In this document: piece after piece, positions 8,468 through 17,660 of the stretch
Numbering within the stretch: the first letter of the stretch is position 1
Layout of the letters: each line of letters begins with the position of its first letter
Source: Pusillimonas sp. T7-7
GTDB taxonomy: Bacteria > Pseudomonadota > Gammaproteobacteria > Burkholderiales > Burkholderiaceae_B
DNA length: 64,000 nucleotides
Reading direction: 5' to 3'
Assembly (NCBI RefSeq): GCF_000209655.1
Contig: NC_015458.1
Coordinates: 3,720,001 to 3,784,000 of the forward strand
Program-made: the position numbers and the translations under genes
Notes under the pieces: generated by a model
Told to the model about the DNA's origin: nothing
Seen by the model: the letters and a program-made list of their open reading frames with translations, nothing else
Database searches by the model: none

Positions 8468-9580
8468 TCAAGCAGGGTATTTGCAGCCCAGCACTGTAGC
8501 CTGACCCGCGCCTGTTACAGCGGGTAGGCCTGCGGCTTGCCTGCTGTTGTGGGCCCAGGCCAGCCAGGCAAAGGCCAGCGCTTCCACCAGTTGCACAGGC
8601 ACGTTCAGTTCCGAGCTGGGATACACACGTGCCTGAACCAGGCTTTGCAGGTCCCGCATCAATCCTTTGTTCATGGCGCCACCGCCGCATACGATCAGCT
8701 CCCGGGTGTCGGGTGCATGTTCGCCAATGGCTTGGGCCACGGTGCTTGCCGTCAGCATTTGCAGCGTAGCCTGGATGTCGTGATCGCCAAGCTTTTGCGC
8801 TTGTGCGCCAAACGTCTCCAGACGCTGCGTAAGCCAGGCCCAGTTGAACAGGTCACGGCCTGTGGATTTTGGCGGCGGCAGCCTGAACCATGGCTCGCTG
8901 CTGATCAGATGCTCGAGCAAGGCCTTGTTGCTGAGCCCTGTTTCCGCCCAAGCGCCGCCTGCGTCATAGGCCTGGCCTTTTTTGGCGTGTATCCATAGAT
9001 CAAGCAGTACATTGGCTGGCCCGGTATCGAAGCCGCGGATGCCGCCCGAGGCGTCCAGCAAGGTGACATTGGCGATGCCCCCCAGGTTCAAAACGGCACG
9101 AGCCTGTTCGCCCGAAAAAAGCGCGTGATGAAAAGCGGGCACCAATGGGGCGCCCTGGCCGCCTGCTGCGACATCGCGCGAGCGGAAATCGGCAATGACG
9201 GGTATGCCTGTGCGCTGTGCAAGCAGGGCAGGTGAGTTGATTTGGATGGTGTAGCCAGCGGAAGGATTGTGGCGCACGGTTTGGCCGTGTGCGCCAATGG
9301 CATTGATTTGCCCAGGTCTGAGGCCGGTCTGGCTAAGCAGCTCCAGGCACGCTTGGGCGTAGAGTTCGGCCAGGGCGTTGCCGGCCAGGGCCGCCCGGAC
9401 CAGTTCGTCTTCGCCCGCAATATTCAGCGACAGAAATTCCTGGCGCAAGCGTTGCGGCATAGGTAAGGATATGGAGCCCAGAAGCTCGGGCTGCCGAGGG
9501 GAGGAAAAGTCAGCCAGGACGGCGTCGACGCCGTCTGTGCTGGTTCCGGACATCAGCCCTATATACAGCGCGTTGGGCAT
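8468..9580 (-). CDS. anmK: Anhydro-N-acetylmuramic acid kinase
   Basis: 370 residues. AnmK opens the 1,6-anhydro ring of anhydroMurNAc and phosphorylates it in cell-wall recycling. The start MPNALYIGLMSGTSTDGVDA is the family N-terminus with the ATP-binding 'GLMSGTSTDGVD' motif; 'FDTGPANVLLDLWI' and 'ELIVCGGGAMNKGLM' are the other signatures. The upstream 59-codon open stretch is not part of it. It lies 28 bp downstream of the M23 peptidase gene on the same strand, giving a peptidoglycan-themed pair. Confidence 0.96.
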   Translation of the reverse strand: MPNALYIGLMSGTSTDGVDAVLADFSSPRQPELLGSISLPMPQRLRQEFLSLNIAGEDELVRAALAGNALAELYAQACLELLSQTGLRPGQINAIGAHGQTVRHNPSAGYTIQINSPALLAQRTGIPVIADFRSRDVAAGGQGAPLVPAFHHALFSGEQARAVLNLGGIANVTLLDASGGIRGFDTGPANVLLDLWIHAKKGQAYDAGGAWAETGLSNKALLEHLISSEPWFRLPPPKSTGRDLFNWAWLTQRLETFGAQAQKLGDHDIQATLQMLTASTVAQAIGEHAPDTRELIVCGGGAMNKGLMRDLQSLVQARVYPSSELNVPVQLVEALAFAWLAWAHNSRQAAGLPAVTGAGQATVLGCKYPA

Positions 9581-9608
9581 GAAAGGATGCGGCAGGCCGT
9601 TGCGGCCA

Positions 9609-10976
9609 TTAGCGGTTGGCGACCTGAAGGTCGTCGCTTTGCATGCTGGCCAGGAAATGTAGATGATCCTGATACCGGACCACCGTTTGTTCGAAGGCCT
9701 TGCGTTGTGATTTGTCGAGCGTGCGAGCAACGGGCAAGTCAATAGATAGCGGGTCAATAGGCTTGTTGTTGACGCGGAACTCGTAGTGCAGATGCGGGCC
9801 GGTGGCCCAGCCGGTGGAACCCACGTACCCTATCAATTGACCCTGGCTGACCTTGTTACCTTTTCTAAGGCCTTTGGCATAGCGGCTTTGGTGTGCATAA
9901 AGCGTGCTGTAGCCGTTATGGTGCTTCAGGATGATGGTATTGCCATAACCGTTTTTCTTGCCCTTGAATTCGACCACGCCGTCAGCGGTAGCGTGGATGG
10001 GTGTACCGCTGGGCGCTGCATAGTCAACGCCTTTGTGCCCGCGCCATACGCCATGCACCGGGTGTTTGCGCATGCCGAAAGTGGAGCTGATGCGGGTGAA
10101 CTTCAGGGCTGTGCGCAAGAAGGCGCCCTTCAGGCTGGCGCCTTCGAAGTCGTAATAGCTGCCGGATTCCCCTTCAGGCGTAAACCAGACTGCTTCGTAG
10201 GTTTTGTTACGATTGCTGAACTCAAGCGCCAGGACCCGGCCGGAGCCCACTTCGTGACCGTTGTGCGAATAAGTTTCGTAGACGATGCGAAAGTAATCGT
10301 CGCTACGCAGATCTCGTATGAAATCGATCTTGCTGCCCAGGATTTCGGTCATTTGCATGGTGATGGCATCAGGAATGCCAGCTGCGTCGGTGGCGCCAAA
10401 CAAAGAGCTCCTGATAACGCCTTCGGCCATCTGTATTTGTGCGCTGGCCGCCTGGGTGTGTTCGGCAGCACTGAACCCGCCGTCGTCATCGGGCTTGATT
10501 TCCAGCCAGCGCGATACCGGTTTGCCCTGATCTACGGTATACGGTGTGTGGTTGTAGCGCAGCCAGGCCAGGTTGCCGTCCTGGTCGAGCGCCGCTTGCA
10601 GGCTGCGTCCAGGATAAAGTTTGTATATGGAGCGCGCGTCTTTGCTCTGGATCAGGAAGGGCAGCAGGCCAGGCTCTTGTACATGCAAGCGTTGCAACAA
10701 GACCGCCAGGGTATCGCCAGCGCGGATCTGAGTCTGGCTGATGAACGGGGCGGTAAAATTGTTTTGCGCCTGTGGGAAGGGCGAGGGCAGATCGAGGGTT
10801 TGGCGGGCTTCGTATACGACAGGCGCTTGGGAGGGCTGTACTACAGCCAGTGCCGCAGCGGCGGCAAACAGCCCCAGTGCAACGACTGCAAGACCGTTAC
10901 GAAAAAAGTGGTGTGACCGATGAGAACGTACGATGGCTCGATAAGAGGGAGTGGTTGGGGTCCCTTTCTTGAACAT
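9609..10976 (-). CDS. M23 family metallopeptidase (OapA/MepM-like, peptidoglycan endopeptidase)
   Basis: 455 residues with one membrane helix near residues 27-47, so it is anchored in the inner membrane with the rest periplasmic. An OapA/LysM-like region (about 75-125) precedes the C-terminal LytM/M23 domain. Zinc ligands are visible as His314 and Asp318 (GHKGVDY) and His397 in HLHYEF, so the enzyme should be active, unlike EnvC-type activators. It probably cleaves peptide crosslinks during wall growth. It is divergent from tyrS and cotranscribed with anmK, an arrangement common in betaproteobacteria. Confidence 0.9.
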   Translation of the reverse strand: MFKKGTPTTPSYRAIVRSHRSHHFFRNGLAVVALGLFAAAAALAVVQPSQAPVVYEARQTLDLPSPFPQAQNNFTAPFISQTQIRAGDTLAVLLQRLHVQEPGLLPFLIQSKDARSIYKLYPGRSLQAALDQDGNLAWLRYNHTPYTVDQGKPVSRWLEIKPDDDGGFSAAEHTQAASAQIQMAEGVIRSSLFGATDAAGIPDAITMQMTEILGSKIDFIRDLRSDDYFRIVYETYSHNGHEVGSGRVLALEFSNRNKTYEAVWFTPEGESGSYYDFEGASLKGAFLRTALKFTRISSTFGMRKHPVHGVWRGHKGVDYAAPSGTPIHATADGVVEFKGKKNGYGNTIILKHHNGYSTLYAHQSRYAKGLRKGNKVSQGQLIGYVGSTGWATGPHLHYEFRVNNKPIDPLSIDLPVARTLDKSQRKAFEQTVVRYQDHLHFLASMQSDDLQVANR

Positions 10977-11017
10977 AAAACAAAAACCTAGAAATGCGCT
11001 GCTGAATTAGACGGATA

Positions 11018-11047
11018 TTGCGCTCGCACGTTATGCTAGCGTATTAA
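11018..11047 (+). promoter_or_regulatory. Candidate sigma-70 promoter for tyrS
   Basis: TTGCGC (11018-11023) and TATTAA (11042-11047) with an 18-bp spacer. The predicted leader contains a small GCTC/GAGC hairpin followed by seven T. No T-box is present. Confidence 0.45.
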
Positions 11048-11098
11048 GCTCAGTTTTTCGAGCATTTTTTTACTTTTTTCCTTTCTGAAATCCGTTCT

Positions 11099-12328
11099 AT
11101 GTCGTCAACCGAAGCGCCCATTACCCCACAAATCGAAGAATATCTGCGTATTGCCAAACGAGGTTGCGACGAACTGCTGGTCGAATCCGAGTTTGCCAAG
11201 AAGCTGGCCCGCAGCGAGGCTACAGGCGTGCCGCTGCGCATCAAGCTGGGGCTGGATCCCACTGCCCCCGATATTCACCTGGGCCATACCGTGGTCTTGA
11301 ACAAGATGCGCCAGTTGCAAGACCTGGGGCACACCGTCATTTTCCTGATCGGTGACTTTACCTCTATGATCGGTGATCCCAGCGGGCGCAATGCCACGCG
11401 GCCCCCCCTGACGGCCGAACAAATCCAGGAAAACGCCAAAACCTATTACGCACAGGCCAGCCTGGTGCTGGATCCCTCGCGTACTGAAATTCGTTACAAC
11501 TCAGAGTGGTGCGATCCTCTGGGCGCACGCGGCATGATCCAATTGGCGTCGCGCTATACCGTGGCGCGCATGATGGAACGCGAAGACTTCACACGGCGCT
11601 TCAAGGGTGGCATCCCCATTTCGGTGCATGAGTTTCTGTATCCGCTGATGCAGGGCTATGATTCGGTTGCCCTGAAATCCGACCTGGAACTGGGCGGAAC
11701 CGACCAGAAATTCAACCTGTTGGTTGGCCGCGAGTTACAAAAAGAATATGGCCAAGAGCCGCAATGCATCCTGACCATGCCTCTGCTCGAAGGCACTGAC
11801 GGGGTCGACAAAATGTCCAAATCCAAGGGTAACTACATCGGAATTACCGAAGCGCCCGAATCCATGTTTGGCAAGCTTATGTCTATTTCCGATACCTTGA
11901 TGTGGAAATATTACGAACTCTTGTCTTTCCGCTCCATGGACGATATCGCCCAGCTGCAAAATCAGGTAAAAAGTGGAATGAACCCGCGTGATGTCAAAGT
12001 CATGCTGGGCCAGGAAATCGTGGCGCGTTTCCATACACAGCAAGCCGCGCACGATGCCTTGGCTTCGTTCGAAGCGCGCTTTCGCGACGGCGCCATTCCT
12101 GAAGATATGCCCGAGGTGCAGTTGGGCGCTGCACCGCTGGGCATACTCAAGGTACTGCGCGAAGCTGGCCTGGTCGCCTCGGGCGCCGAGGCGCAGCGCA
12201 ATGTCGAACAGGGGGGTGTTCGGGTTGACGGCGACCGTATCGAAGACAAGTCGTTGCAACTTCCGGCGGGCACCTATGTCGTTCAAGTAGGCAAACGCAA
12301 GTTTGCCCGTGTCACATTAACAGGCTAA
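11099..12328 (+). CDS. tyrS: Tyrosyl-tRNA synthetase
   Basis: 409 residues, class I aminoacyl-tRNA synthetase of the TyrZ-like subgroup. The HIGH-type signature is HLGH (residues 60-63), the KMSKS loop is exact (DKMSKSKGN, around residue 240), and a C-terminal S4 domain ends at '[13 protein letters not shown]'. It charges tRNA-Tyr in the cytoplasm. The gene stands alone between divergent M23 peptidase and the PEBP gene 36 bp downstream. Confidence 0.97.
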   Translation: MSSTEAPITPQIEEYLRIAKRGCDELLVESEFAKKLARSEATGVPLRIKLGLDPTAPDIHLGHTVVLNKMRQLQDLGHTVIFLIGDFTSMIGDPSGRNATRPPLTAEQIQENAKTYYAQASLVLDPSRTEIRYNSEWCDPLGARGMIQLASRYTVARMMEREDFTRRFKGGIPISVHEFLYPLMQGYDSVALKSDLELGGTDQKFNLLVGRELQKEYGQEPQCILTMPLLEGTDGVDKMSKSKGNYIGITEAPESMFGKLMSISDTLMWKYYELLSFRSMDDIAQLQNQVKSGMNPRDVKVMLGQEIVARFHTQQAAHDALASFEARFRDGAIPEDMPEVQLGAAPLGILKVLREAGLVASGAEAQRNVEQGGVRVDGDRIEDKSLQLPAGTYVVQVGKRKFARVTLTG

Positions 12329-12364
12329 GCGCCGCTCGGCCGGTAGCCGCCATAGGAGTTCACA

Positions 12365-13003
12365 ATGAAACTGACCAGTGAATCTTTTGTAGACCAGGGC
12401 CCTATTTCCGAGCGCAATGCCTTTGGCAAGATCGACGGACAAAACCATGTGGCGCTTGCGGGCAATGCCAATCCACAGCTGTCTTGGTCAGATGCGCCTG
12501 CGGCCACGCAGTCGTATGTGGTGATCTGCCACGACCCCGACGTACCCAGCAAGCCCGACGACGTCAATCAGGAAGACCGTGAAATACCCGGCACCCTGCC
12601 GCGTGTTGATTTCTATCACTGGGCCCTGATCGATATTCCGGCGGCCACCACCCATATTGCCGAGGGCGCCTATTCCGAAGGAATCACGCCGCGTGGCAAG
12701 GCGGGCCCGCTGGCGCTCGATGGCACCCGTCAGGGTGTCAATGACTACACCGTCTGGTTTGCCGCCGATCGCGACATGAATGGCGATTACTTCGGTTACG
12801 ACGGCCCATGCCCGCCCTGGAACGACTCCATCCCGCATCGCTATATTTTTACGGTGTACGCGCTGGATATTGCCGAGCTGCCCTTCGAGGGCCGGTTTAC
12901 CGGCGGGGATGTCATAAAGGCCATCCAGGGCCATGTGCTGGCGCAGGCGTCCATTGTGGGCACCTATACACTGAATCCCAGGCTGGAAAACGCCGCATCA
13001 TAA
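12365..13003 (+). CDS. YbhB/YbcL family PEBP (Raf-kinase-inhibitor-like) protein
   Basis: 212 residues of the phosphatidylethanolamine-binding protein fold. The family motif 'DPDVPSKPDDV' with 'HWALIDIP' (ligand pocket His) and 'GYDGPCPPWNDSIPHRYIFTVYAL' are present. No signal peptide is seen, so it is likely cytoplasmic. The role of bacterial PEBPs is poorly known. It has an AGGAG ribosome site and follows tyrS by 36 bp, so the two may share a transcript. Confidence 0.9.
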   Translation: MKLTSESFVDQGPISERNAFGKIDGQNHVALAGNANPQLSWSDAPAATQSYVVICHDPDVPSKPDDVNQEDREIPGTLPRVDFYHWALIDIPAATTHIAEGAYSEGITPRGKAGPLALDGTRQGVNDYTVWFAADRDMNGDYFGYDGPCPPWNDSIPHRYIFTVYALDIAELPFEGRFTGGDVIKAIQGHVLAQASIVGTYTLNPRLENAAS

Positions 13004-13010
13004 ATTCCCG

Positions 13011-13070
13011 GCGCGTATGGGCGAAGCGCTATTCAAGCTAAAATGAGTGATTACTCTTCGCCATACGCGT
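13011..13070. promoter_or_regulatory. Near-perfect 14-bp inverted repeat in the glyA promoter region
   Basis: CGCGTATGGGCGAAG (13012-13026) faces CTTCGCCATACGCG (13056-13069); the arms pair except for one extra G. The 29-bp interval contains TAAAAT (13039-13044), which looks like a -10 box. The element ends 24 bp before the glyA ATG and has no following T-run, so an operator or a leader structure is more likely than a terminator. Confidence 0.55.
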
Positions 13071-13093
13071 AACCTCCTTCAGGATATATCTTC

Positions 13094-14338
13094 ATGTTTG
13101 ACCGTTCTCGTACTCTCGATCTCGTCGATGCCGATGTCTGGGCAGCCGTTCAAAAGGAAAACGTTCGCCAAGAACAGCACATCGAACTGATCGCGTCTGA
13201 AAACTACACCAGCCCTGCTGTGATGCAGGCGCAGGGTACTCAACTGACGAACAAGTACGCAGAAGGGTATCCCGGCAAGCGCTACTACGGCGGCTGCGAA
13301 TACGTCGACATCGTCGAACAGCTGGCCATAGACCGCCTGAAGGAAATCTTTGGTGCGGAAGCCGCCAATGTGCAGCCGAACTCGGGCTCGCAGGCCAACC
13401 AGGGTGTTTACATGGCTGTCCTCAAGCCGGGCGATACCGTACTGGGCATGAGCCTGGCCGAAGGCGGCCACCTTACCCATGGTTCGCCCGTCAATGCATC
13501 GGGCAAACTCTACAACTTCCTGTCATACGGCCTGGATGCCAACGAGGAGCTCGACTACGACCAGCTTGAGCAGCTGGCTAAAGAGCATAAACCCAAACTC
13601 ATCGTTGGGGGCGCATCGGCCTATGCCTTGCGCATAGACTTCGAGCGCATGGCGCGCATTGCGCACGATAACGGCGCCTTGTTCATGGTCGATATCGCCC
13701 ACTATGCGGGCCTGGTGGCCGGCGGCGTGTATCCCAACCCTGTGCCGCATGCCGACTTCGTTACGTCGACTACGCATAAATCCTTGCGCGGCCCGCGCGG
13801 CGGCGTCATCATGATGAAGGCCGAGCACGAAAAAATCGTCAACTCGGCCATCTTCCCCGGCATTCAGGGCGGTCCGCTCATGCATGTCATTGCCGCCAAG
13901 GCGGTTGCCTTCAAAGAAGCGCTGTCTCCCGAGTTCAAAGAGTACGCGGCCCAGGTCGTCAAGAACGCCGACGTGTTGGCACGTACTTTGGTCGAGCGCG
14001 GCTTGCGCATCGTATCGGGCCGTACCGAAAGCCACGTCATGCTGGTTGATCTGCGCGCCAAGGGTATTACCGGCAAAGAAGCCGAAGCTGCCCTGGGCCA
14101 GGCTCATATCACCGTCAACAAAAACGCCATCCCCAACGACCCTGAAAAGCCCTTTGTCACCAGCGGCGTGCGTCTGGGCACCCCGGCCATGACGACCCGG
14201 GGCTTCAAGGAAGCCGAGGCCGAGCTCACGGCCCATCTGATCGCCGACGTGCTCGACAACCCTCGCGACGAGGCTTCTATTGCCGACGTGCGCAAGCGAG
14301 TCAACGAACTGACCGCAAGCCTGCCGGTTTACCGTTAA
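13094..14338 (+). CDS. glyA: Serine hydroxymethyltransferase
   Basis: 414 residues. GlyA converts serine and tetrahydrofolate to glycine and methylene-THF, the main source of one-carbon units. The PLP lysine is in '[14 protein letters not shown]', and '[19 protein letters not shown]' and '[18 protein letters not shown]' are the classic N-terminal signatures. It heads the conserved glyA-nrdR-ribD-ribE set. A GC-rich hairpin (14350-14384) without a T-run lies between glyA and nrdR and may attenuate read-through. Confidence 0.98.
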   Translation: MFDRSRTLDLVDADVWAAVQKENVRQEQHIELIASENYTSPAVMQAQGTQLTNKYAEGYPGKRYYGGCEYVDIVEQLAIDRLKEIFGAEAANVQPNSGSQANQGVYMAVLKPGDTVLGMSLAEGGHLTHGSPVNASGKLYNFLSYGLDANEELDYDQLEQLAKEHKPKLIVGGASAYALRIDFERMARIAHDNGALFMVDIAHYAGLVAGGVYPNPVPHADFVTSTTHKSLRGPRGGVIMMKAEHEKIVNSAIFPGIQGGPLMHVIAAKAVAFKEALSPEFKEYAAQVVKNADVLARTLVERGLRIVSGRTESHVMLVDLRAKGITGKEAEAALGQAHITVNKNAIPNDPEKPFVTSGVRLGTPAMTTRGFKEAEAELTAHLIADVLDNPRDEASIADVRKRVNELTASLPVYR

Positions 14339-14394
14339 TACGGAAGGGGCTCCGGCGCCGCCGGGGCTCATCAAGGCGGCGGAGTCCACCAACC

Positions 14395-14856
14395 ATGAAA
14401 TGCCCATTCTGCAGCAGCTTCGATACGCAGGTCATAGACTCCCGGGTTTCGGAAGAGGGCGACACCATACGCCGTCGGCGTCGCTGCACCGCCTGTGACC
14501 GCCGTTTCACCACCTACGAGCGTGCCGAGCTAGTCATGCCGGCGGTGGTCAAGCGCAACGGGACGCGTACTGAATTCGACATCAACAAGCTGCGTGCCAG
14601 CCTGAACCTGGCCTTGCGCAAACGCCCGGTCAGCACTGAAGACGTCGATGCCGCAGTGGCGCGCATCGAAGAAAACCTGCTGGTCAGCGGCTTGCGTGAA
14701 GTCGAGTCTGGCCATGTGGGCGAACTGGTCATGAATGAGCTGCGCAAGCTTGATCAGGTGGCTTATGTGCGTTTTGCGTCGGTATATAAAAGCTTTGAAG
14801 ACATAGGCGAATTCGTCAAAGCCATCGACGAGATCAAGATTCCCTCCAAGTCGTGA
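14395..14856 (+). CDS. nrdR: Transcriptional repressor NrdR
   Basis: 153 residues. A zinc ribbon at the N-terminus (CPFC at residues 3-6, CTAC near 31-34) is followed by an ATP-cone domain ('[20 protein letters not shown]'). NrdR senses ATP/dATP and represses ribonucleotide reductase genes through NrdR boxes; none is obvious in this window. It sits between glyA and ribD, its usual place in proteobacteria, and its end overlaps the possible GTG start of ribD. Confidence 0.97.
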   Translation: MKCPFCSSFDTQVIDSRVSEEGDTIRRRRRCTACDRRFTTYERAELVMPAVVKRNGTRTEFDINKLRASLNLALRKRPVSTEDVDAAVARIEENLLVSGLREVESGHVGELVMNELRKLDQVAYVRFASVYKSFEDIGEFVKAIDEIKIPSKS

Positions 14857-14870
14857 AGCCGGATCAGCCC

Positions 14871-15995
14871 ATGAGCGACGAAGGCTGGATGCGCCAGGCC
14901 CTGCATCTGGCAGAAAGCGTCCTGTACATTACCGCGCCCAATCCACGCGTAGCCTGCCTGATTGTGCGCGATGGCCGGTTGCTGGCCGAAGGCGCCACCC
15001 GGCAGGCCGGCGGCCCGCACGCCGAAATCGTCGCCTTGCGCCAGGCGGCCGAGCGCGGCATCGATACCGCTGGCGCCACCGTCTATGTCACGCTCGAGCC
15101 GTGCAGCCATTATGGCCGCACGCCGCCCTGCGTTGATGCGCTGATCGCCGCCAGGCCGGCGCGTGTCGTCATCGCCATGGGTGATCCCAACCCCCTGGTT
15201 CATGGCCAGGGTATTGCCAAGCTGCGGGCTACGGGCATTGCGGTCACCACAGATATTTGCACTGAAGAAGCACTGGCGATTAATCCCGGCTTTGTGGCCC
15301 GCATGACCCGCAAAACGCCCTGGCTCTGGCTGAAACTGGCGTCCTCCCTCGACGGCCGCATTGCGTTGGCCAATGGGCAGTCGCAGTGGATTACCGGCAC
15401 GGCCGCAAGAGCTGATGGCCATCATTGGCGTGCACGCAGCTGCGTAGTGCTGTCCGGTGTCGGCACTGTGCTGGCTGACGACCCTCAGATGAATGTGCGC
15501 CACGTTGAAACCGCCAGGCCGCCCATCAAGGCTATTGTCGATACCCGATTCCAGGTCATGGAGCAGGCCCGGATATTCGACGGAACACCGACCTGGGTAT
15601 TTACCTGTGTGTCAGACCCGGAAAAAGTCCACAGACTGGCTGATCGGAACGTGCAAGTCGTCGAGCTGCCGGCCGCCGCAGGCCGGGTCGATCTGCATGC
15701 GCTGATGCGCTGGCTGGGCGAGCACGATATCAATGAGGTACACGTCGAGGCCGGCGCCCGGCTTAGTGGCGCCTTGTTGCAAGCGCAATGCACCGACGAG
15801 CTGCTGGTCTATATGGCGCCTGTGCTGCTGGGTGAAGGCATAGGCATGGCACGCATGGAGCCCTTGCAGCAGTTGGCGCAAGCCCAGCGATTCGAATTCA
15901 TACACACGGCGTGTGTTGCGCCCGATGTGCGCCTGAGGGCGCGGCATATAGATCACTGGAAGACATTGCTGCAGGCCTTGCGGCAACAGAGTTAA
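14871..15995 (+). CDS. ribD: Bifunctional riboflavin deaminase/reductase RibD
   Basis: 374 residues. The N-terminal deaminase domain has the zinc motif 'GGPHAEIVAL' and 'PCSHYGRTPPC'; the C-terminal reductase domain starts near 'WLWLKLASSLDGRIAL' and includes 'WITGTAARADGH'. It performs the second and third steps of riboflavin synthesis. I use the ATG at 14871 with GGAT 6-9 bp upstream; a GTG at 14853 overlapping the nrdR stop (GTGA) is a possible alternative that adds six residues. No FMN riboswitch precedes it. Confidence 0.95.
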   Translation: MSDEGWMRQALHLAESVLYITAPNPRVACLIVRDGRLLAEGATRQAGGPHAEIVALRQAAERGIDTAGATVYVTLEPCSHYGRTPPCVDALIAARPARVVIAMGDPNPLVHGQGIAKLRATGIAVTTDICTEEALAINPGFVARMTRKTPWLWLKLASSLDGRIALANGQSQWITGTAARADGHHWRARSCVVLSGVGTVLADDPQMNVRHVETARPPIKAIVDTRFQVMEQARIFDGTPTWVFTCVSDPEKVHRLADRNVQVVELPAAAGRVDLHALMRWLGEHDINEVHVEAGARLSGALLQAQCTDELLVYMAPVLLGEGIGMARMEPLQQLAQAQRFEFIHTACVAPDVRLRARHIDHWKTLLQALRQQS

Positions 15996-16005
15996 AAGGT
16001 AAAAC

Positions 16006-16638
16006 ATGTTTACAGGCATTGTTGCCGCCGTTGGCAAAATCATCAAGGTCATTCCGTTCAATGAAGGCCAGAAAGACGCAGGCGTTCATTTGAAGATACA
16101 GGTGGGCGGTTTTCTGACCGACAGCACCAAGTTGGGCGATTCCATAGCCATACAGGGCGCCTGCATGACAGTCGTGGCGCTCGAGCCGGACAGCTTCAGT
16201 GTCGATGTATCGCGGGAAAGCCTTAACCGCACAGCGGGTCTGGATGCGGTGGGTGAAGTCAATCTGGAGCACGCCTTGCGCCTGGGCGATTCGCTGGATG
16301 GCCACCTGGTGTCGGGCCACGTCGATGGCCTGGGGCTGGTCAGTCGTTTCGAGCCGGTGGGCGAGTCCTGGGACTTGCGCATCAAAGTGCCGCAAGAGCT
16401 CGCCAAATACATGGCCTATAAAGGGTCGGTCACCGTCAATGGCGTCAGCCTGACCGTCAATCGCGTGGACGATATGGCCGACGGCTGTGAAATACACATC
16501 AACCTGATTCCGCATACTGTGCAGGTGACTACGCTTAAGCATTTGGCTGCGGGTGCTTCGGTGAACCTGGAGATCGATACCATTGCGCGCTATGTGGAAC
16601 GCATGGTCAGCCTTCAGGGCGCCGGCCAGCGCTCCTGA
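16006..16638 (+). CDS. ribE: Riboflavin synthase, alpha subunit
   Basis: 210 residues starting MFTGIVAAVGKI, the family hallmark. Two lumazine-binding repeats are visible: the first with 'DSIAIQGACMTVV' and 'VDVSRESLNRT', the second with 'GSVTVNGVSLTVNRV' and 'INLIPHTVQVTTL'. It dismutates two 6,7-dimethyl-8-ribityllumazine molecules to riboflavin. It follows ribD by 10 bp. In the E. coli naming scheme the same enzyme is called RibC. Confidence 0.96.
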   Translation: MFTGIVAAVGKIIKVIPFNEGQKDAGVHLKIQVGGFLTDSTKLGDSIAIQGACMTVVALEPDSFSVDVSRESLNRTAGLDAVGEVNLEHALRLGDSLDGHLVSGHVDGLGLVSRFEPVGESWDLRIKVPQELAKYMAYKGSVTVNGVSLTVNRVDDMADGCEIHINLIPHTVQVTTLKHLAAGASVNLEIDTIARYVERMVSLQGAGQRS

Positions 16639-16658
16639 AAGTCTGGCCGACCCGGGGT

Positions 16659-17564
16659 CTAAGCATTCGGCCAGACCTGTTTCAGCGCCATCAAGGCGGC
16701 CGCCACGGAAGGGTCGTCCATACGTTTGCGCAGGCAGACGAAACTCAGCGCACATTCCAGGCTGACCAGATTGGCTATGGCCAGCCCATGCGCCTGGGCC
16801 TCGCGCAGGGCAATATGGTCGCGTACCAGGCTCAGGCCTACGCCCGATTTCACCAAATCCAGCATCGAAGCTTCCTGGTCTACCAGCGCCACATAGTTTG
16901 CATCCAGGCCTGTCAATGAGTTTGCGCCGAATACTTGCGCAAGCAGACGATGGTGCGCTGAAGCCGTGGGTGTGGCCAGCCAAGGCAGACCGGCAAGCTG
17001 ACGCCACTCCTTGTCGCGGACTTGCGACTCCCAGCCGGCCGGCGCCAGAACTTTGTACGAATAGCGGGTCAGGACCTTGCAGAATATGGTTTCCGAAGTG
17101 GTCAGGGTGTCGCTGGGAGTGCTCAGGTAAAAGCCGGCATCGAGCTCGTCGTCCATGACGCGCTGCAGGACTTCCCCACTCATTCCGTGGCCCAGCACGA
17201 TTTCCAGATGCTGGGCGTATCTTAATAGTTCATTTAATAAGGCGCCCAAGCGCAGGAACTCAGGATCCAGAATCGTTCCGATTCGAAGCTGTCCGCGTAT
17301 TTCCTTGCTAAGCCTATGCGCCGCAGTCTTGAAGCTGGCTTGAGATTGCAGGACTTTTTCTGCAAGCGGCAGCAAGGAAGAGCCATCGGCCGTCAGTTGC
17401 ATGCCTTGCGCCGTACGCGTCAGAAGGCGTAGGCCGGTTTGTGCCTGCAGATTCTTTATATGCAGTCCAACGGCGGGCTGGGTAATGTGAAGCTTGAGCG
17501 CGGCGCGCGTCAGGCTGCCTTCCCGGGCGACCGCGACAAAGGCGGCAAGCGTCTGGATATTCAT
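16659..17564 (-). CDS. LysR family transcriptional regulator
   Basis: 301 residues with a winged HTH at the N-terminus ('GSLTRAALKLHITQPAVGLHIKNLQ') and a LysR substrate-binding domain. The ATG at 17564 gives the standard LysR N-terminus; upstream codons are not conserved. It is divergent from the GMC oxidoreductase with a 96-bp gap, the classic layout in which a LysR activator controls its neighbour. Inducer unknown. Confidence 0.9.
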   Translation of the reverse strand: MNIQTLAAFVAVAREGSLTRAALKLHITQPAVGLHIKNLQAQTGLRLLTRTAQGMQLTADGSSLLPLAEKVLQSQASFKTAAHRLSKEIRGQLRIGTILDPEFLRLGALLNELLRYAQHLEIVLGHGMSGEVLQRVMDDELDAGFYLSTPSDTLTTSETIFCKVLTRYSYKVLAPAGWESQVRDKEWRQLAGLPWLATPTASAHHRLLAQVFGANSLTGLDANYVALVDQEASMLDLVKSGVGLSLVRDHIALREAQAHGLAIANLVSLECALSFVCLRKRMDDPSVAAALMALKQVWPNA

Positions 17565-17660
17565 GCAAGGATTATTAGTCTTTCTTATATCTATTGCAAG
17601 AAATTCTCTATGGCATTCTGTTCTCAGCATTGCTACAGTAGCCAGCAAAAGGAGACACAG

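Noticed and set aside
10977..11098. T-box leader before tyrS
   Set aside because: The short leader has only a small hairpin and T-run; no specifier loop or T-box sequence is present, and T-boxes are not expected in betaproteobacteria.
14800..14870. FMN riboswitch or other riboswitch before ribD
   Set aside because: ribD overlaps or closely follows nrdR with no room for an RFN element, and no conserved FMN-riboswitch segments are visible.
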